From Leucobacter chromiiresistens (lineage in GTDB: Bacteria; Actinomycetota; Actinomycetes; Actinomycetales; Microbacteriaceae): 64,000 nucleotides of DNA. The notes under the pieces are model-generated. The model was given only the letters and a program-made list of their open reading frames with translations, searched no databases and was not told the origin of the DNA. Positions 51,602 to 61,070 of this stretch are shown piece by piece. The translations under genes and the position numbers were made by a program. The stretch's first letter is position 1; each line of letters opens with the position of its first letter. The DNA is taken from positions 62,001 to 126,000 of the forward strand of contig NZ_FNKB01000002.1 of assembly GCF_900102345.1 (NCBI RefSeq), written 5' to 3'.

Positions 51602-53638
51602 GTGAGGCGCTCTTCCACCACTGCCGAATTCGGGGTCGCAGATACCGTCGCCGCGGCCCGTCCGCCGGCGCTCCAGCCGTCGCCGCACGAGGCGAACGCG
51701 GCGCTCGCGGCGGGCGAGGCGAGCGATCCGTGCGCGGCGAACGAGGCGAACGAGATTCCGCGTGGGCGCCGTGACGCGGGCTACCGCTTATTCGAGATGC
51801 TGCCGGCGATGCTGAGCCTCGGGGTGCCGGTGGCCGCGATCCTGCTCTCCCTCGTCGATCTGCGCGTCGGCATGCTCTTCGTCATCGCCTTCATCGCGCT
51901 GACCCTCGTGCGGGCTGTGCGGGGAGGCGTCGACGCGCTGCGCGGGTTCCGTCGCATGCGCCTCGCCGAGCGCGTCGACTGGGCGGCGGTGGCGGCTGAG
52001 ACGGAGCAGGCGGTGCGCCGGGCGCGCGCATGCCCCGCGGCGCCGGTCGAGCAGCTGCTCGGCCCCGCGACCCGAGCGCTGCCCGAGCCGTTCGCCAGCA
52101 CGCACGATGCGTTTCTGCGGAGGCTCTCGGCGGATGCGCAGGCGGTGCCGCTCCCCTCCGACGTCGTGCACGCGGTCATCGTCGCCGCGTACAACGAGCC
52201 GTTCGAGGTGATCGAGCCGAGCCTGCATTCGCTCGCCGCGTCCTCGGGCGCCGAGCGCTTGGTGGTCGTCTTCGCGTACGAGCAGCGGGGCGGGGCGGCG
52301 ATGCGGGAGCGCGCCGTGCGGCTGCGGCACGCGTTCGCCCCGCGGTTCGCGGCCTTCATCGCCGTCGAGCACCCGGCCGGGCTGCCCGACGAGATCGCCG
52401 GGAAGGGGGCGAACATCACGTACGCGGCTCGTCATCTCCGCTCCTGGCTGCGGCTGAGGGAGATCGATCCCGCCGACGTCGTGGTGACGACGCTCGACTG
52501 CGACAACCGGGTGCATCCGCACTACTTCGCCTCCGTGACCTGCGCGTTCGTACGCGACGCCGATCGGGCGCGCCGGTCGTATCAGCCGATCTCCACGTTC
52601 GTGAACAACCTGTGGCACGCCCCCGCTCCCACGCGCGTGGTGGCCGCCGGCAACACGCTCTGGAACCTGATCTCGACGGTGCGCCCCGCCACGCTCCGCA
52701 ACTTCGCCTCGCACTCGCAGCCGATGGACGCGCTGATCGCGATGGACTACTGGAGCCGGCGCACGATCGTGGAGGACGGTCACCAGTACTGGCGCAGCTA
52801 CTTCCACTTCGACGGCCGGTACGCGGTCACGCCGATCCACCTGCCCGTCTCGCAGGATGCGGTGCTCGGGGCGTCGCTGGCGCGCACGCTGCGGGCGCAG
52901 TTCACGCAGCTCTGCCGATGGGCGTACGGCGCCTCCGACATCGCGTTCGTGGGCGCTCGCCTGTTCGCGAAGGATCGCCGGGCGCCCTTCGGGGCGACGC
53001 TCGCCCGCTTCGCGACGCTGCTCGACTCGCACGTGACGCTCGCCTGCGTCGCCCCGATGGTGGCGTTCGGCGCATGGATCCCGATCGTCGTCGGCAGCCT
53101 CTCGGGCGGGGCGGGCACGCCCCTCGCGATGCTGCTGCGCGAGGCGGGCAGTGCGAGCGCGAACGGCGCGGCCTGGGCGACGCACGCCCTCGGCATCCCG
53201 GTCTCCTCGGCGGTGGAGGCGGCGCGCGCGTCGGCCTTCGCCGGGCCGACCCCCTGGAACCACCTCTTCACCGCGCCCCCGTTCTCGGTGGCGCAGCTCG
53301 CGGCCGAGCTGCCGGGGATGGTGGGCACGGTGCAGCGCTTCGCCCTCGTGGGGGTCGCCGTCACGATCGTGCTCACCCTGCTGCTCACCCCCAGGCGGCC
53401 GGCGCACGTGTCGCGGAGGCGGAGCCTCGGCATGCTCGCGCAGTGGGTGCTGCTGCCGGTCACGCTGCTCTGCTACAACACGGCGAGCGCGGTGGTGTCG
53501 CAGTACCGTCTGCTCGTCGGCGCCTACCGCGAGCACTTCGAGGTGACGGAGAAGCGGGCTCCGGCGCCCGCCCGCGCGCCGCGCGCCGAGTCGGAGGGCG
53601 CCCGGCCGCCGCACGAGCGGGTGGGGGAGAGCCACTAA
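51602..53638 (+). CDS. Membrane glycosyltransferase, family 2-like
   Basis: 678 aa from GTG 51602. Two N-terminal membrane segments (LFEMLPAMLSLGVPVAAILL). The GT2 catalytic core has VIVAAYNEPFEVI, a DxD-like TTLDCDNRVHPHYF and the QxxRW-type motif LCRWAYGASD. Three or four C-terminal membrane segments follow. Such processive or lipid-linked enzymes build polysaccharides or glycolipids at the membrane. The product is unknown; an isolated locus. Confidence 0.85.
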   Translation: MRRSSTTAEFGVADTVAAARPPALQPSPHEANAALAAGEASDPCAANEANEIPRGRRDAGYRLFEMLPAMLSLGVPVAAILLSLVDLRVGMLFVIAFIALTLVRAVRGGVDALRGFRRMRLAERVDWAAVAAETEQAVRRARACPAAPVEQLLGPATRALPEPFASTHDAFLRRLSADAQAVPLPSDVVHAVIVAAYNEPFEVIEPSLHSLAASSGAERLVVVFAYEQRGGAAMRERAVRLRHAFAPRFAAFIAVEHPAGLPDEIAGKGANITYAARHLRSWLRLREIDPADVVVTTLDCDNRVHPHYFASVTCAFVRDADRARRSYQPISTFVNNLWHAPAPTRVVAAGNTLWNLISTVRPATLRNFASHSQPMDALIAMDYWSRRTIVEDGHQYWRSYFHFDGRYAVTPIHLPVSQDAVLGASLARTLRAQFTQLCRWAYGASDIAFVGARLFAKDRRAPFGATLARFATLLDSHVTLACVAPMVAFGAWIPIVVGSLSGGAGTPLAMLLREAGSASANGAAWATHALGIPVSSAVEAARASAFAGPTPWNHLFTAPPFSVAQLAAELPGMVGTVQRFALVGVAVTIVLTLLLTPRRPAHVSRRRSLGMLAQWVLLPVTLLCYNTASAVVSQYRLLVGAYREHFEVTEKRAPAPARAPRAESEGARPPHERVGESH

Positions 53639-53744
53639 ACTCGTTCAGTTGGAGCGTCTCGAACGGAACGGGGAAAGCGTGACGGGGTGAGATGCGGGCG
53701 CCGGCGGTGGGCTGCGCGGCAGGCGGTTCGGGTTCGCGCTGGCG

Positions 53745-54878
53745 GTGGCGAGCGTCACCGCGATGATGGCGGGTGCGAGCGCCCCGTCGCCGTTCTACCC
53801 GGTGCTCGCCGAGTCGATCGGCTTCTCGCCGCTCGTCACCACGTCGGTGTTCGCCGTGTACGCGCTGGCGCTGCTCGCGACGCTGCTCACGGCGGGCTCC
53901 CTCTCCGATCACGTCGGGCGCCGACCGGTCGCGAGCTCGGGGCTCGTGCTGCTCGCGGCGAGCGTGCTCGTGTTCTGGCACGCCGAGTCGGTGCCGCTGC
54001 TGATCCTCGCCCGCGTGCTGCAGGGGGTGGCGAGCGGGCTGCTCCTCTCCGCGGTGTCGGCGGCGATCACCGATCTCGAGTCGCCGCGCCGACCCGGATC
54101 GGCCGCCGTGTGGAATGCGGTCGCGCCGATGCTCGGGCTCGGCATCGGCGCGCTCGCCGCCGGCCTCGCGCTCGATGGGTCGCGCGATGCGATGGCGCTG
54201 GTCTTCGCGCCGCTCGTGGTCGTGTACCTGGGGCTCGCGGCGCTGACCGGCTTCGTGCCGGAGACCGCGCCGCGAGCGCCGGGCGCGCTGCGGTCGCTCG
54301 GGTTCCGCTTGACGGTGCCGGCCGAGATGCGCGCGGAGTTCGCGCGGGGCGTGCCCGCCATCTTTGCGGGGTGGGCGACGGGAGGGCTGTTCCTCTCGCT
54401 GGGTGCGAGCATCGTGCACTCGGAGCTCGGCGGAACGGCGCACGTGTGGCAGGGGCTCGCGGTCGGGGTGCTCGCCGGTTCGGGCGCCGTCGCCGCGTTC
54501 CTGATGCGCCGTCGCTCGCCCCGCGCGATCGCGGTGTTCGGCACGGCGGCGCTCGCGGTGGGCACCGCCTGCTCGCTGGGCGCGCTCGCCGCGGGGTCGC
54601 TGCCGGCGTATCTCGTCGCGGTCGCGGTCACCGGGGCCGGCTTCGGCACCGCCTTCTTCGGTGTCGTCAGCTCGCTCGCTCCGCACATCCCCGCCGCGCA
54701 GCGGGCCGACGTGTTCGCGGTCGTGTTCCTCGTGTCGTATCTCGCATTCGGGGTGCCGACGGTCGTGGCGGGGCTGCTCGTCGAGTTCGCGGGCCTCACA
54801 CCCGTGGTGTTCGGGTACGGGGCGGTGGTGATCGTCTTCGCCGGCGTCGCCTGCGCCGTGCGGGTGCTCCGGGGGTAG
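53745..54878 (+). CDS. MFS transporter
   Basis: 377 aa from GTG 53745; the frame continues upstream through RRFGFALA, which completes the first membrane helix, to a stop at 53688, so the start is uncertain. SPFYPVLAESIGFSPLVTTS, then SLSDHVGRRPVASSG (loop 2-3 motif), and about 11-12 helices. Drug or metabolite exporter of the MFS superfamily; substrate unknown. Confidence 0.85.
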   Translation: MASVTAMMAGASAPSPFYPVLAESIGFSPLVTTSVFAVYALALLATLLTAGSLSDHVGRRPVASSGLVLLAASVLVFWHAESVPLLILARVLQGVASGLLLSAVSAAITDLESPRRPGSAAVWNAVAPMLGLGIGALAAGLALDGSRDAMALVFAPLVVVYLGLAALTGFVPETAPRAPGALRSLGFRLTVPAEMRAEFARGVPAIFAGWATGGLFLSLGASIVHSELGGTAHVWQGLAVGVLAGSGAVAAFLMRRRSPRAIAVFGTAALAVGTACSLGALAAGSLPAYLVAVAVTGAGFGTAFFGVVSSLAPHIPAAQRADVFAVVFLVSYLAFGVPTVVAGLLVEFAGLTPVVFGYGAVVIVFAGVACAVRVLRG

Positions 54879-54897
54879 CGGCGCGCCGGGGTTCGGG

Positions 54898-54903
54898 TAG
54901 AAT
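54898..54903 (+). promoter_or_regulatory. -10 hexamer TAGAAT of ABC-F leader region
   Basis: TAGAAT ends 7 nt before the ATG of the short leader reading frame at 54911. Confidence 0.45.
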
Positions 54904-54910
54904 GCTCGGC

Positions 54911-54958
54911 ATGGATATCGAGGTCGACAGAACTTCATCCGCCGCGCGACACCGCTGA
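54911..54958 (+). CDS. Possible 15-aa leader peptide upstream of ABC-F gene
   Basis: MDIEVDRTSSAARHR-stop, directly after a -10 hexamer and 89 nt before the ABC-F start. A small hairpin follows (GAGAAC 54977-54982 with GTTCTC 54988-54993). Antibiotic-resistance ABC-F genes are often controlled by ribosome stalling on such leaders; that role here is inference. Confidence 0.4.
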   Translation: MDIEVDRTSSAARHR

Positions 54959-55046
54959 GTGTCGGGCGGGCCAGGCGAGAACCCTCTGTTCTCCGCTCGA
55001 CCGCCGTCTGCATCGCACGGGGCCGAGCCGACCCGAATCGAGCTCC

Positions 55047-56720
55047 ATGTCTGCATCTTCAGCGATCTCGCTGCACCGCCTCTCGTACACCTGGCCCGAC
55101 GGTTCGCCGGGGCTGCGGGATGTCACGGGAACCTTCCCGACCGGCCGCACCGGTCTGACGGGCCGCAACGGCTCCGGCAAGTCGACGCTGCTCCGCATGA
55201 TCTCCGGTGCGCTCGCGCCGTCCTCCGGCACGATCAGCGTCGGCGGCGAGGTCGCCGCCCTGCCGCAACTGCTCACCCTGCATCGTGAGACGACGGTCGC
55301 ATCGCTGCTCGGCATCGATCGCACGCTCGCCGGCCTGCGCGCCATCGAGGCCGGCGACGTCGACCCGCGCCACTTCGACGCCGTCGGAGACGACTGGGAC
55401 ATCGAGGCGCGAGCGGCGGTCGCGCTGGATCGCATCGGCTTCTCGGCGCTCGACCTCGACCGCAGCGTCGCGACCGTCTCGGGGGGCGAGGCGATGCTCA
55501 TCGCGATCACGGGACTGCGGTTGCGCCGCGCCCCGATCACGCTGCTCGACGAGCCGACGAACAATCTCGACCGGGCGGCGCGCGCCCGGCTCGGGGCGTT
55601 CGTCGACGACTGGCCGGGCACGCTGCTCGTCGTCAGCCACGACGCGGAGCTGCTCGAGCGCATGGAGCACACGGCCGAGCTGCACGATGGCGCCCTGACG
55701 GTGTTCGGAGGCCCGTTCAGCGCCTGGCGCGCGCATCAGGAGGCGGAGCAGGCGGCGGCCGAGCAGGCCGCGCGGGCCGCCCAGCAGGCGCTCAAGGTCG
55801 AGAAGCGGCAGCGCATCGAGGCCGAGACGAAGCTCGCCCGACGGGAGCGCGCCGGTCGTCAGACGCAGCTCGGCGGCGGCATTCCGAAGATCCTCGCGGG
55901 GCGGCGCGCGAGCAGCGCGCAGGAGGCGGCGGGATCGCTGCGCACGACGCTCGACGATCAGGTGCGGGCGGCGCAGGCTGCGGTCGACGACGCCGATGCG
56001 CGCGTGCGCCGAGACGAGCGCGTCTCGATCGATCTGCCGGATCCGGCGGTGCCGCGCGGCCGTCGGCTGATCGAGTTCGCGGGAGCGGAGCGGGAGATCG
56101 TGGTGCAGGGGCCGGAGCGGGTCGCGCTCGTCGGCGCGAACGGCACCGGCAAGTCCAGTCTGCTCGAACGGCTGGTGCGGTCGCGCGGTGCAGATGGCGA
56201 GGCGCCGGGCTCAGGGCAGGGTCCGCATGGGGTGCCCGGCGCTCCCGCCGCAGCGCAGAGCCCGACGCGCCGGTCGGGGCGTCTGCTGACCGATCGCTTC
56301 GGCTACCTGCCGCAGCGCCTCGACGGTCTCGACGACGCCGCCAGCGCGGTCGAGAACGTGCGATCCGTGGCCCCGGGCGCGACTCCGGGGGAGATCCGCA
56401 ACGGCCTCGCGCGGCTCCTCCTCCGCGGTGCGAGCGCCGACCGCCCGGTCGGCACGCTCTCCGGCGGCGAGCGGTTCCGGGTGTCGCTCGCCCGGCTGCT
56501 GCTCGCAGATCCGCCCGCGCAGCTGCTCATCCTCGACGAGCCGACGAACAATCTCGATCTGGCGAGCGTCGCGCAGCTCACGGATGCGCTGAACGCCTAC
56601 CGCGGGGCGATCCTCGTCGTCAGTCACGACCTCGCGTTTCTCGGGGGCATCGGGATCGAGACGGTCATCGAGATCGGCGCGGACGGCGCGCTCCGCGCGC
56701 GCGGCGGCCTGCCCGAGTGA
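55047..56720 (+). CDS. ABC-F family ATPase
   Basis: 557 aa with two ABC domains and no membrane part. First domain: Walker A GRNGSGKSTLLRM, signature VSGGEAMLIA, Walker B LLDEPTNNLDRA. Second: GANGTGKSSLLERL, LSGGERFRVSLARL, LILDEPTNNLDLAS. A charged helical linker (ARAAQQALKVEKRQRIEAET) joins them, as in ribosome-binding ABC-F proteins that dislodge antibiotics or rescue stalled ribosomes. Start ATG 55047 (MSASSAIS). Confidence 0.9.
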   Translation: MSASSAISLHRLSYTWPDGSPGLRDVTGTFPTGRTGLTGRNGSGKSTLLRMISGALAPSSGTISVGGEVAALPQLLTLHRETTVASLLGIDRTLAGLRAIEAGDVDPRHFDAVGDDWDIEARAAVALDRIGFSALDLDRSVATVSGGEAMLIAITGLRLRRAPITLLDEPTNNLDRAARARLGAFVDDWPGTLLVVSHDAELLERMEHTAELHDGALTVFGGPFSAWRAHQEAEQAAAEQAARAAQQALKVEKRQRIEAETKLARRERAGRQTQLGGGIPKILAGRRASSAQEAAGSLRTTLDDQVRAAQAAVDDADARVRRDERVSIDLPDPAVPRGRRLIEFAGAEREIVVQGPERVALVGANGTGKSSLLERLVRSRGADGEAPGSGQGPHGVPGAPAAAQSPTRRSGRLLTDRFGYLPQRLDGLDDAASAVENVRSVAPGATPGEIRNGLARLLLRGASADRPVGTLSGGERFRVSLARLLLADPPAQLLILDEPTNNLDLASVAQLTDALNAYRGAILVVSHDLAFLGGIGIETVIEIGADGALRARGGLPE

Positions 56721-56827
56721 GCGCCGCCGCGCGGCGCCGGTGTCGAGCGCCGCGAGCGGCGCCGCGCGAGCCTCGGTACGCTGAGTGGCGACGGGAGTAG
56801 TCTCGACGCACGTCGATTGGAGTCGGA

Positions 56828-57217
56828 ATGATCGTGTTCGCACTGGTGCTCGCGGCGCTCGCCGCGCTGCTGCATGTGTACATCTTCTGGATGGAGTCGA
56901 TCACCTGGACGAGCGAGAAGACGCGCGCCACGTTCGGTCTGAGCGCCCAGCAAGCCGAGTCGACGCGGGAGATGGCGTTCAACCAGGGGTTCTACAACCT
57001 GTTCCTCGCGATCGTCACCCTGGTCGGCGTCGCGCTCGTGCTGTTCGCAGCGCCGGCGGCGGGGTACGCTCTCGTGTTCGCGGGCGCCGGCTCGATGCTG
57101 GCGGCCGCAGTGGTGCTGCTGGTGTCGTCGCCCGACAAGCGGGGAGCCGCCCTCAAGCAGGGCGCGCTGCCCCTGCTCGCGGTGATCGGGCTGCTGGTCG
57201 GCCTCGCCGTCGCGTAG
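56828..57217 (+). CDS. DUF1304 membrane protein
   Basis: 129 aa, four membrane helices. LHVYIFWMESITWTSEKTRA, FGLSAQQ and FNQGFYNLFLAIVTLVG are the DUF1304 signature blocks. Small inner-membrane proteins of unknown function. GGAGTCGGA upstream of the ATG. Confidence 0.9.
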   Translation: MIVFALVLAALAALLHVYIFWMESITWTSEKTRATFGLSAQQAESTREMAFNQGFYNLFLAIVTLVGVALVLFAAPAAGYALVFAGAGSMLAAAVVLLVSSPDKRGAALKQGALPLLAVIGLLVGLAVA

Positions 57218-57232
57218 CGGCGCGCGGCACCG

Positions 57233-57697
57233 GTGATGCAGGAGGGCGCGGGGCGCGACGCGGGGGTGCTCGCCGTGATGCGCGCGGTGCGCGGGTTCGG
57301 CGACGCCCACGATCGCATGTCCGCGGAGATGAAGCAGGGCATGGCGATGAACGCGAGCGACCTGGCCGCGCTGCGCCTCCTCATCATCCGCGTGGAGGAG
57401 GGCCGGCTCGTGACTCCGAGAGACGTGTCGGCGCACCTGCGCATCTCGACGGCGTCCACGACGAAGCTGATCGATCGACTCAGCGCGTCGGGGCATGTGC
57501 GCCGCGCCCCGCACCCGAGCGATCGGCGTGCGCGCGTGATCGAACTCACCGACGCCGCTCGGCAGGAGTTCTTCCGGCGATTCAGCCCGCACCTCCACGC
57601 CATGCGCGAGGCGATGGCTCAGTTCTCGGCTGCCGAGCTCGAGGTGGCGGAGCGCGCGTTCCGCGTGCTGGGAGAGGCGATCGACCGCGACGGCTAG
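57233..57697 (+). CDS. MarR-family transcriptional regulator
   Basis: 154 aa (GTG 57233 or ATG 57236). Winged HTH: VTPRDVSAHLRISTASTTKL, IDRLSASGHVRRAPHPSDRR, the DxR wing typical of MarR. Binds palindromic DNA and responds to small ligands. Convergent by 4 nt with the epimerase gene; possibly controls the neighbouring MMPL transporter (inference). Confidence 0.9.
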   Translation: MMQEGAGRDAGVLAVMRAVRGFGDAHDRMSAEMKQGMAMNASDLAALRLLIIRVEEGRLVTPRDVSAHLRISTASTTKLIDRLSASGHVRRAPHPSDRRARVIELTDAARQEFFRRFSPHLHAMREAMAQFSAAELEVAERAFRVLGEAIDRDG

Positions 57698-58635
57698 CGG
57701 TCGCTCGCGAGCGCCGCGTCGACGGCCTCCTCGACGGTGCGGTGGGTGAAGGTGAACCCGGAGTCCAGCAGCGCCTCGGGGGCGACGTCCGCGTCGGAGA
57801 GCAGCAGTGCGTCCGCGGCATCGCGGCCGAGCGCGAGCCGCAGCGCCCAGGCGGGGGCGGGGATGAGGAACGGGCGGCGCAGGGTTCTCGCGAGCGCCCG
57901 TCCGGTGTCGTTCGCCGTGGCCGGCGTGGGACCGGCGAGATTCACGGGCCCCGATACGTCGCTGTCGATGAGGTGGCGGATCGCGCGCACCTCGTCGACG
58001 AGCGAGATCCACGGCCACCGCTGCCGACCGCCGCCGAGCGGGCCGCTGAGTCCGAGCCGGGTGAGCAGCAGCAGCGGCTTCAGCACTCCGCCGCGGTCGA
58101 TGAGCGGGGCGGTGCGCAGCAGTACGACGCGGGCCCGCGATCCCGCCTCCAGAGCGGCGCGCTCCCATGCGACGCAGATCTCGGCGAGGAAGGTGCTCCC
58201 GGGGCTGCTCGCCTCCGTCAGACGCTCACCGGGCCGGTCGCCGTAGTAGCCGACGGCCGAGGCGCTGAGGAGGGCGGGGGCGTCGGCGCCGAGCTCGCGG
58301 ATCGCGGCGGCCAGGGTGCGGGTCGGCGCGATCCGGGAGTCGAGCAGTGCGGCGCGGTAGGCGGGCGACCAGGGCAGCCGGCCGATGCTCGCGCCGTTCA
58401 GGCACACCACGGCGCGGGCGCCCGCGAGCACCTCGGGGTCGAGCGGGGCGTCGCCCGGGCGCCACTCGATCTCGTTCGGGCGGCGCGGGGCGCGGCGCAC
58501 GAGTCGGGTGACGGCCACCCCGTCGGATCGGAGCGAGCGCGCGAGCGCGCGGCCGATCAGCCCGGAGGCGCCGCTGATCACGACCCGCGGGGCGTCGGGC
58601 GGCTGGGGTGCGGGAGTGCTCGGAGTATGCATCAC
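57694..58635 (-). CDS. TIGR01777-type epimerase/oxidoreductase
   Basis: 313 aa. NAD(P)-binding VVISGASGLIGRALARSL, then VVCLNGASIGRLPWSPAY and SASAVGYYGDRPGERLTEAS, and the C-terminal DUF1731-like FLIPAPAWALRLALGRDAAD. Short-chain-dehydrogenase-fold proteins of the YfcH/TIGR01777 type. Overlaps the MMPL gene stop by 4 nt (co-transcribed). Confidence 0.9.
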   Translation of the reverse strand: MMHTPSTPAPQPPDAPRVVISGASGLIGRALARSLRSDGVAVTRLVRRAPRRPNEIEWRPGDAPLDPEVLAGARAVVCLNGASIGRLPWSPAYRAALLDSRIAPTRTLAAAIRELGADAPALLSASAVGYYGDRPGERLTEASSPGSTFLAEICVAWERAALEAGSRARVVLLRTAPLIDRGGVLKPLLLLTRLGLSGPLGGGRQRWPWISLVDEVRAIRHLIDSDVSGPVNLAGPTPATANDTGRALARTLRRPFLIPAPAWALRLALGRDAADALLLSDADVAPEALLDSGFTFTHRTVEEAVDAALASDR

Positions 58636-60905
58636 TCACCATTCTCGGTGCGCGACAGCTTCGAGGGCCACCAGATCGCCTTGCCGATGTCGGTCGAGAG
58701 CGCCGGCACGAGCAGCGAGCGCACGATGAAGGTGTCGAGCAGCACCCCGAACGCGACGATGAACGCGATCTGCACGAGGAACAGGATCGGTATCACCGAG
58801 AGCGCGGCGAACGTGGCGGCCAGCACGAGGCCCGCCGAGGTGATGACGCCGCCGGTGATGGTGAGCCCGCGGAGAATGCCCTCGCGGGTGCCGTGCCGCC
58901 GCGACTCCTCGCGCACGCGGGTCATCAGGAAGATGTTGTAGTCGATGCCCAGAGCGACGAGGAAGACGAAGCCGTAGAGCGGCACGGCCGGGTCGGCACC
59001 GGGGAAGTCGAGCACGTGGTTGAAGACGAGCGCCGCGACCCCGAGCGCGGTGCCGAACGAGAGCACCGTCGTGAGGATGAGCAGCACGGGGGCGAGGACG
59101 GATCGCAGCAGCAGCATGAGGATCACGAGGATCACGCCGAGCACGAGCGGGATGATGAGGTTGCGATCGTGGATCGACGCCTGATTCGTGTCGACCGCGG
59201 TGGCGGTGACGCCGCCCACGAGCGCCGTGCCGTCGAGTTCGGCGCGCAGGCCGGTGATCGTCTCCGCCGCCGCGTCGGAATCGGCGGCGTCGGAGAGCGT
59301 GGCCTGCAGCAGCACCTTGCCGTCGCGCACCGTGGGCTCTGCGGCCGGGGTGCCGGGAGGGCCGAAGGCCTGGATCCCGTCCGCAGTCACCGGCGCGGTG
59401 CCGCTCGGCGAGTCCTCCGCCGTGACGGCGACGCTGTCGATGCCGTTCTGCGCGAGCGCGGTGTCGGCGGTCTGCTGCAGGCGATCCTCGTCGACGAGGA
59501 TGTAGGCGGGGCTGCCCGATCCGCCGGGGAAGTGCTCGCCGAGCACGGCCTGGCCGTCGCGGGCCTCCGACTGCCCGACCACGAGATCGGACTGGGGGAT
59601 CCCGCTCGCCTGCAGCTGCGCGACGCCGACCGCGCCGAGCGCCAGCACGACGGTGGTGACGATCCAGATGGGGCGCGGATGGCGCCGGATCACCTCGGCG
59701 AGGCGCCGCCACAGGCCGCGGGTGGGCATGCCGTTCTCGGCGGCGACCACGTCGGGCTCGAACTTCGGGCGGCGCGGCCAGTACGCGGCACGGCCGAACG
59801 CGAACAGCAGCGCGGGCAGCAGTGTGAGCGCGGCGAGCATGGCGAAGACGATGCCGATCGCCGCCACCGGGCCGAGCGTGCTGTTCGACTTGAGGTCGCT
59901 GAGCAGCAGGCAGAGCAGGCCGACGATCACGGTGCCGCCCGAGGCGAGGATCGGCTCGAAGGAGCCCTTGATCGCGGCGAGGATCGCAGTACCGCGATCC
60001 TGCGCGACTCGCAGCTCCTCCCGGAAGCGGGCGACGAGCAGCAGCGAGTAGTCGGTCGCCGCGCCGATGACGAGGATGAAGAGGATGCCCTGGGTCTGCC
60101 CGCTGAGCAGCAGCACCCCGGCGTCCGCGAGGTGCCAGACCACGAAGAGCGCGACGCACAGGGCGAACAGGCTGGTGCTGAGCACCACGAGGGGGAGCAG
60201 GAGGGAGCGGTAGACGATCACGAGGATGACGAGCACCGCGAGGAGCGCCACCAGCAGGAGGATGCCGTCGATGCCGGCGAAGCCCGCGGCGAGGTCCGCG
60301 GTGAATCCGGCCGGTCCGGTGACGTGCACATCGACCCCCGCGGGGGCGTCGTCGCGCAGCGTCTCGCCGAGCTGCTCGACGACCTCGGTGACCTCGGCGT
60401 CGGCGTCGATCGGCACGAAGAGCTGCACGGCCTCGCCGTCTTCGGACGGGATGGCGGGGGAGCTCTCGTCGCCGATGCCGGGCAGCGCGGCCGCGTCGGA
60501 GGCGGCGGTGTCGATGGCGCTCAGCTGCGCGTCGGTGAGGGCGGTGCCCTCGGACGACGAGAAGACGACGATCGCCGGGATGGAGTCGCTGCCGAGGAAG
60601 TCGTCTTGCACGTCGCGCACCGCGGTCGCGTCGGCGGAGGAGGGGAGGTATGCCGTCTGGACGTTCGAGGAGACCTCGTCGACCTTGCCGAAGAGCGGGC
60701 CCCCGGCCCCGGCGCCGGCGAACCAGAGCACGATCAGCACGGCGGGGAGGAGGATGCGGAGCCAGCGCCGACCGCGGCGAGGCGTCGAGCCCGCGGGCGA
60801 TGAGGCTGCGTCAGCCGCGGGTGCGGCGTGGGCGGCGTGGGCGCCGTGGGCGGGTGCCGGGTGCGGATCGGTGCGTCGTTGAGACAATTCTCTACTATCT
60901 CCCAA
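58632..60905 (-). CDS. MMPL/RND-family membrane transporter
   Basis: 757 aa. Two halves, each with a large extracellular domain and six-helix MMPL bundle: VIGAATDYSLLLVARFREEL in the first, VALGIDYNIFLMTRVREESR in the second. Proton-driven export of lipids or drugs. The frame opens with TTG 60905; a second TTG at 60887 has GGGAG upstream and may be the true start. Acidic N-terminal tail with Pro/Ala/His repeats (HPAPAHGAHAAHAAPA). Confidence 0.9.
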   Translation of the reverse strand: MGDSRELSQRRTDPHPAPAHGAHAAHAAPAADAASSPAGSTPRRGRRWLRILLPAVLIVLWFAGAGAGGPLFGKVDEVSSNVQTAYLPSSADATAVRDVQDDFLGSDSIPAIVVFSSSEGTALTDAQLSAIDTAASDAAALPGIGDESSPAIPSEDGEAVQLFVPIDADAEVTEVVEQLGETLRDDAPAGVDVHVTGPAGFTADLAAGFAGIDGILLLVALLAVLVILVIVYRSLLLPLVVLSTSLFALCVALFVVWHLADAGVLLLSGQTQGILFILVIGAATDYSLLLVARFREELRVAQDRGTAILAAIKGSFEPILASGGTVIVGLLCLLLSDLKSNSTLGPVAAIGIVFAMLAALTLLPALLFAFGRAAYWPRRPKFEPDVVAAENGMPTRGLWRRLAEVIRRHPRPIWIVTTVVLALGAVGVAQLQASGIPQSDLVVGQSEARDGQAVLGEHFPGGSGSPAYILVDEDRLQQTADTALAQNGIDSVAVTAEDSPSGTAPVTADGIQAFGPPGTPAAEPTVRDGKVLLQATLSDAADSDAAAETITGLRAELDGTALVGGVTATAVDTNQASIHDRNLIIPLVLGVILVILMLLLRSVLAPVLLILTTVLSFGTALGVAALVFNHVLDFPGADPAVPLYGFVFLVALGIDYNIFLMTRVREESRRHGTREGILRGLTITGGVITSAGLVLAATFAALSVIPILFLVQIAFIVAFGVLLDTFIVRSLLVPALSTDIGKAIWWPSKLSRTENGE

Positions 60906-60923
60906 TGAAAGTATCTAGCCAAT
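60896..60923. promoter_or_regulatory. Direct repeat at the MMPL promoter, operator candidate
   Basis: TATCTCCCAAT (60896-60906) and TATCTAGCCAAT (60912-60923), about 16 bp apart, in the AT-rich region upstream of the MMPL start. Candidate regulator site; the nearby MarR protein is one possible binder. Confidence 0.35.
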
Positions 60924-61058
60924 CTAGTAAAACTGTAGCGCGCTCGGCTCGAAAGCGGAAGTCGGAGGCTGCCGAGAGCAGCAGCGGATCATTTCGCCGC
61001 CGACGTGCCACGGGGCGCCGCCCGTGTCCACCCCCGTTGCCGAGCCCCGCGCGCTCCG

Positions 61059-61064
61059 TAGACT
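61059..61064 (+). promoter_or_regulatory. -10 hexamer TAGACT before selO
   Basis: TAGACT ends 6 nt before ATG 61071; leaderless arrangement. Confidence 0.5.
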
Positions 61065-61070
61065 CGCCGC

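Noticed and set aside
53460..55013. 517-aa minus-strand frame opposite the glycosyltransferase and MFS genes
   Set aside because: Composition is Arg/Glu/His-rich shadow; the plus-strand proteins have clear membrane helices and motifs.
56721..56775. GC-rich stem-loops after the ABC-F gene and at 41960-42050 as members of the 19-bp array family
   Set aside because: They lack the CGCCGAGCCCCTG unit and its 19-bp period; ordinary GC-rich terminator-like sequence.
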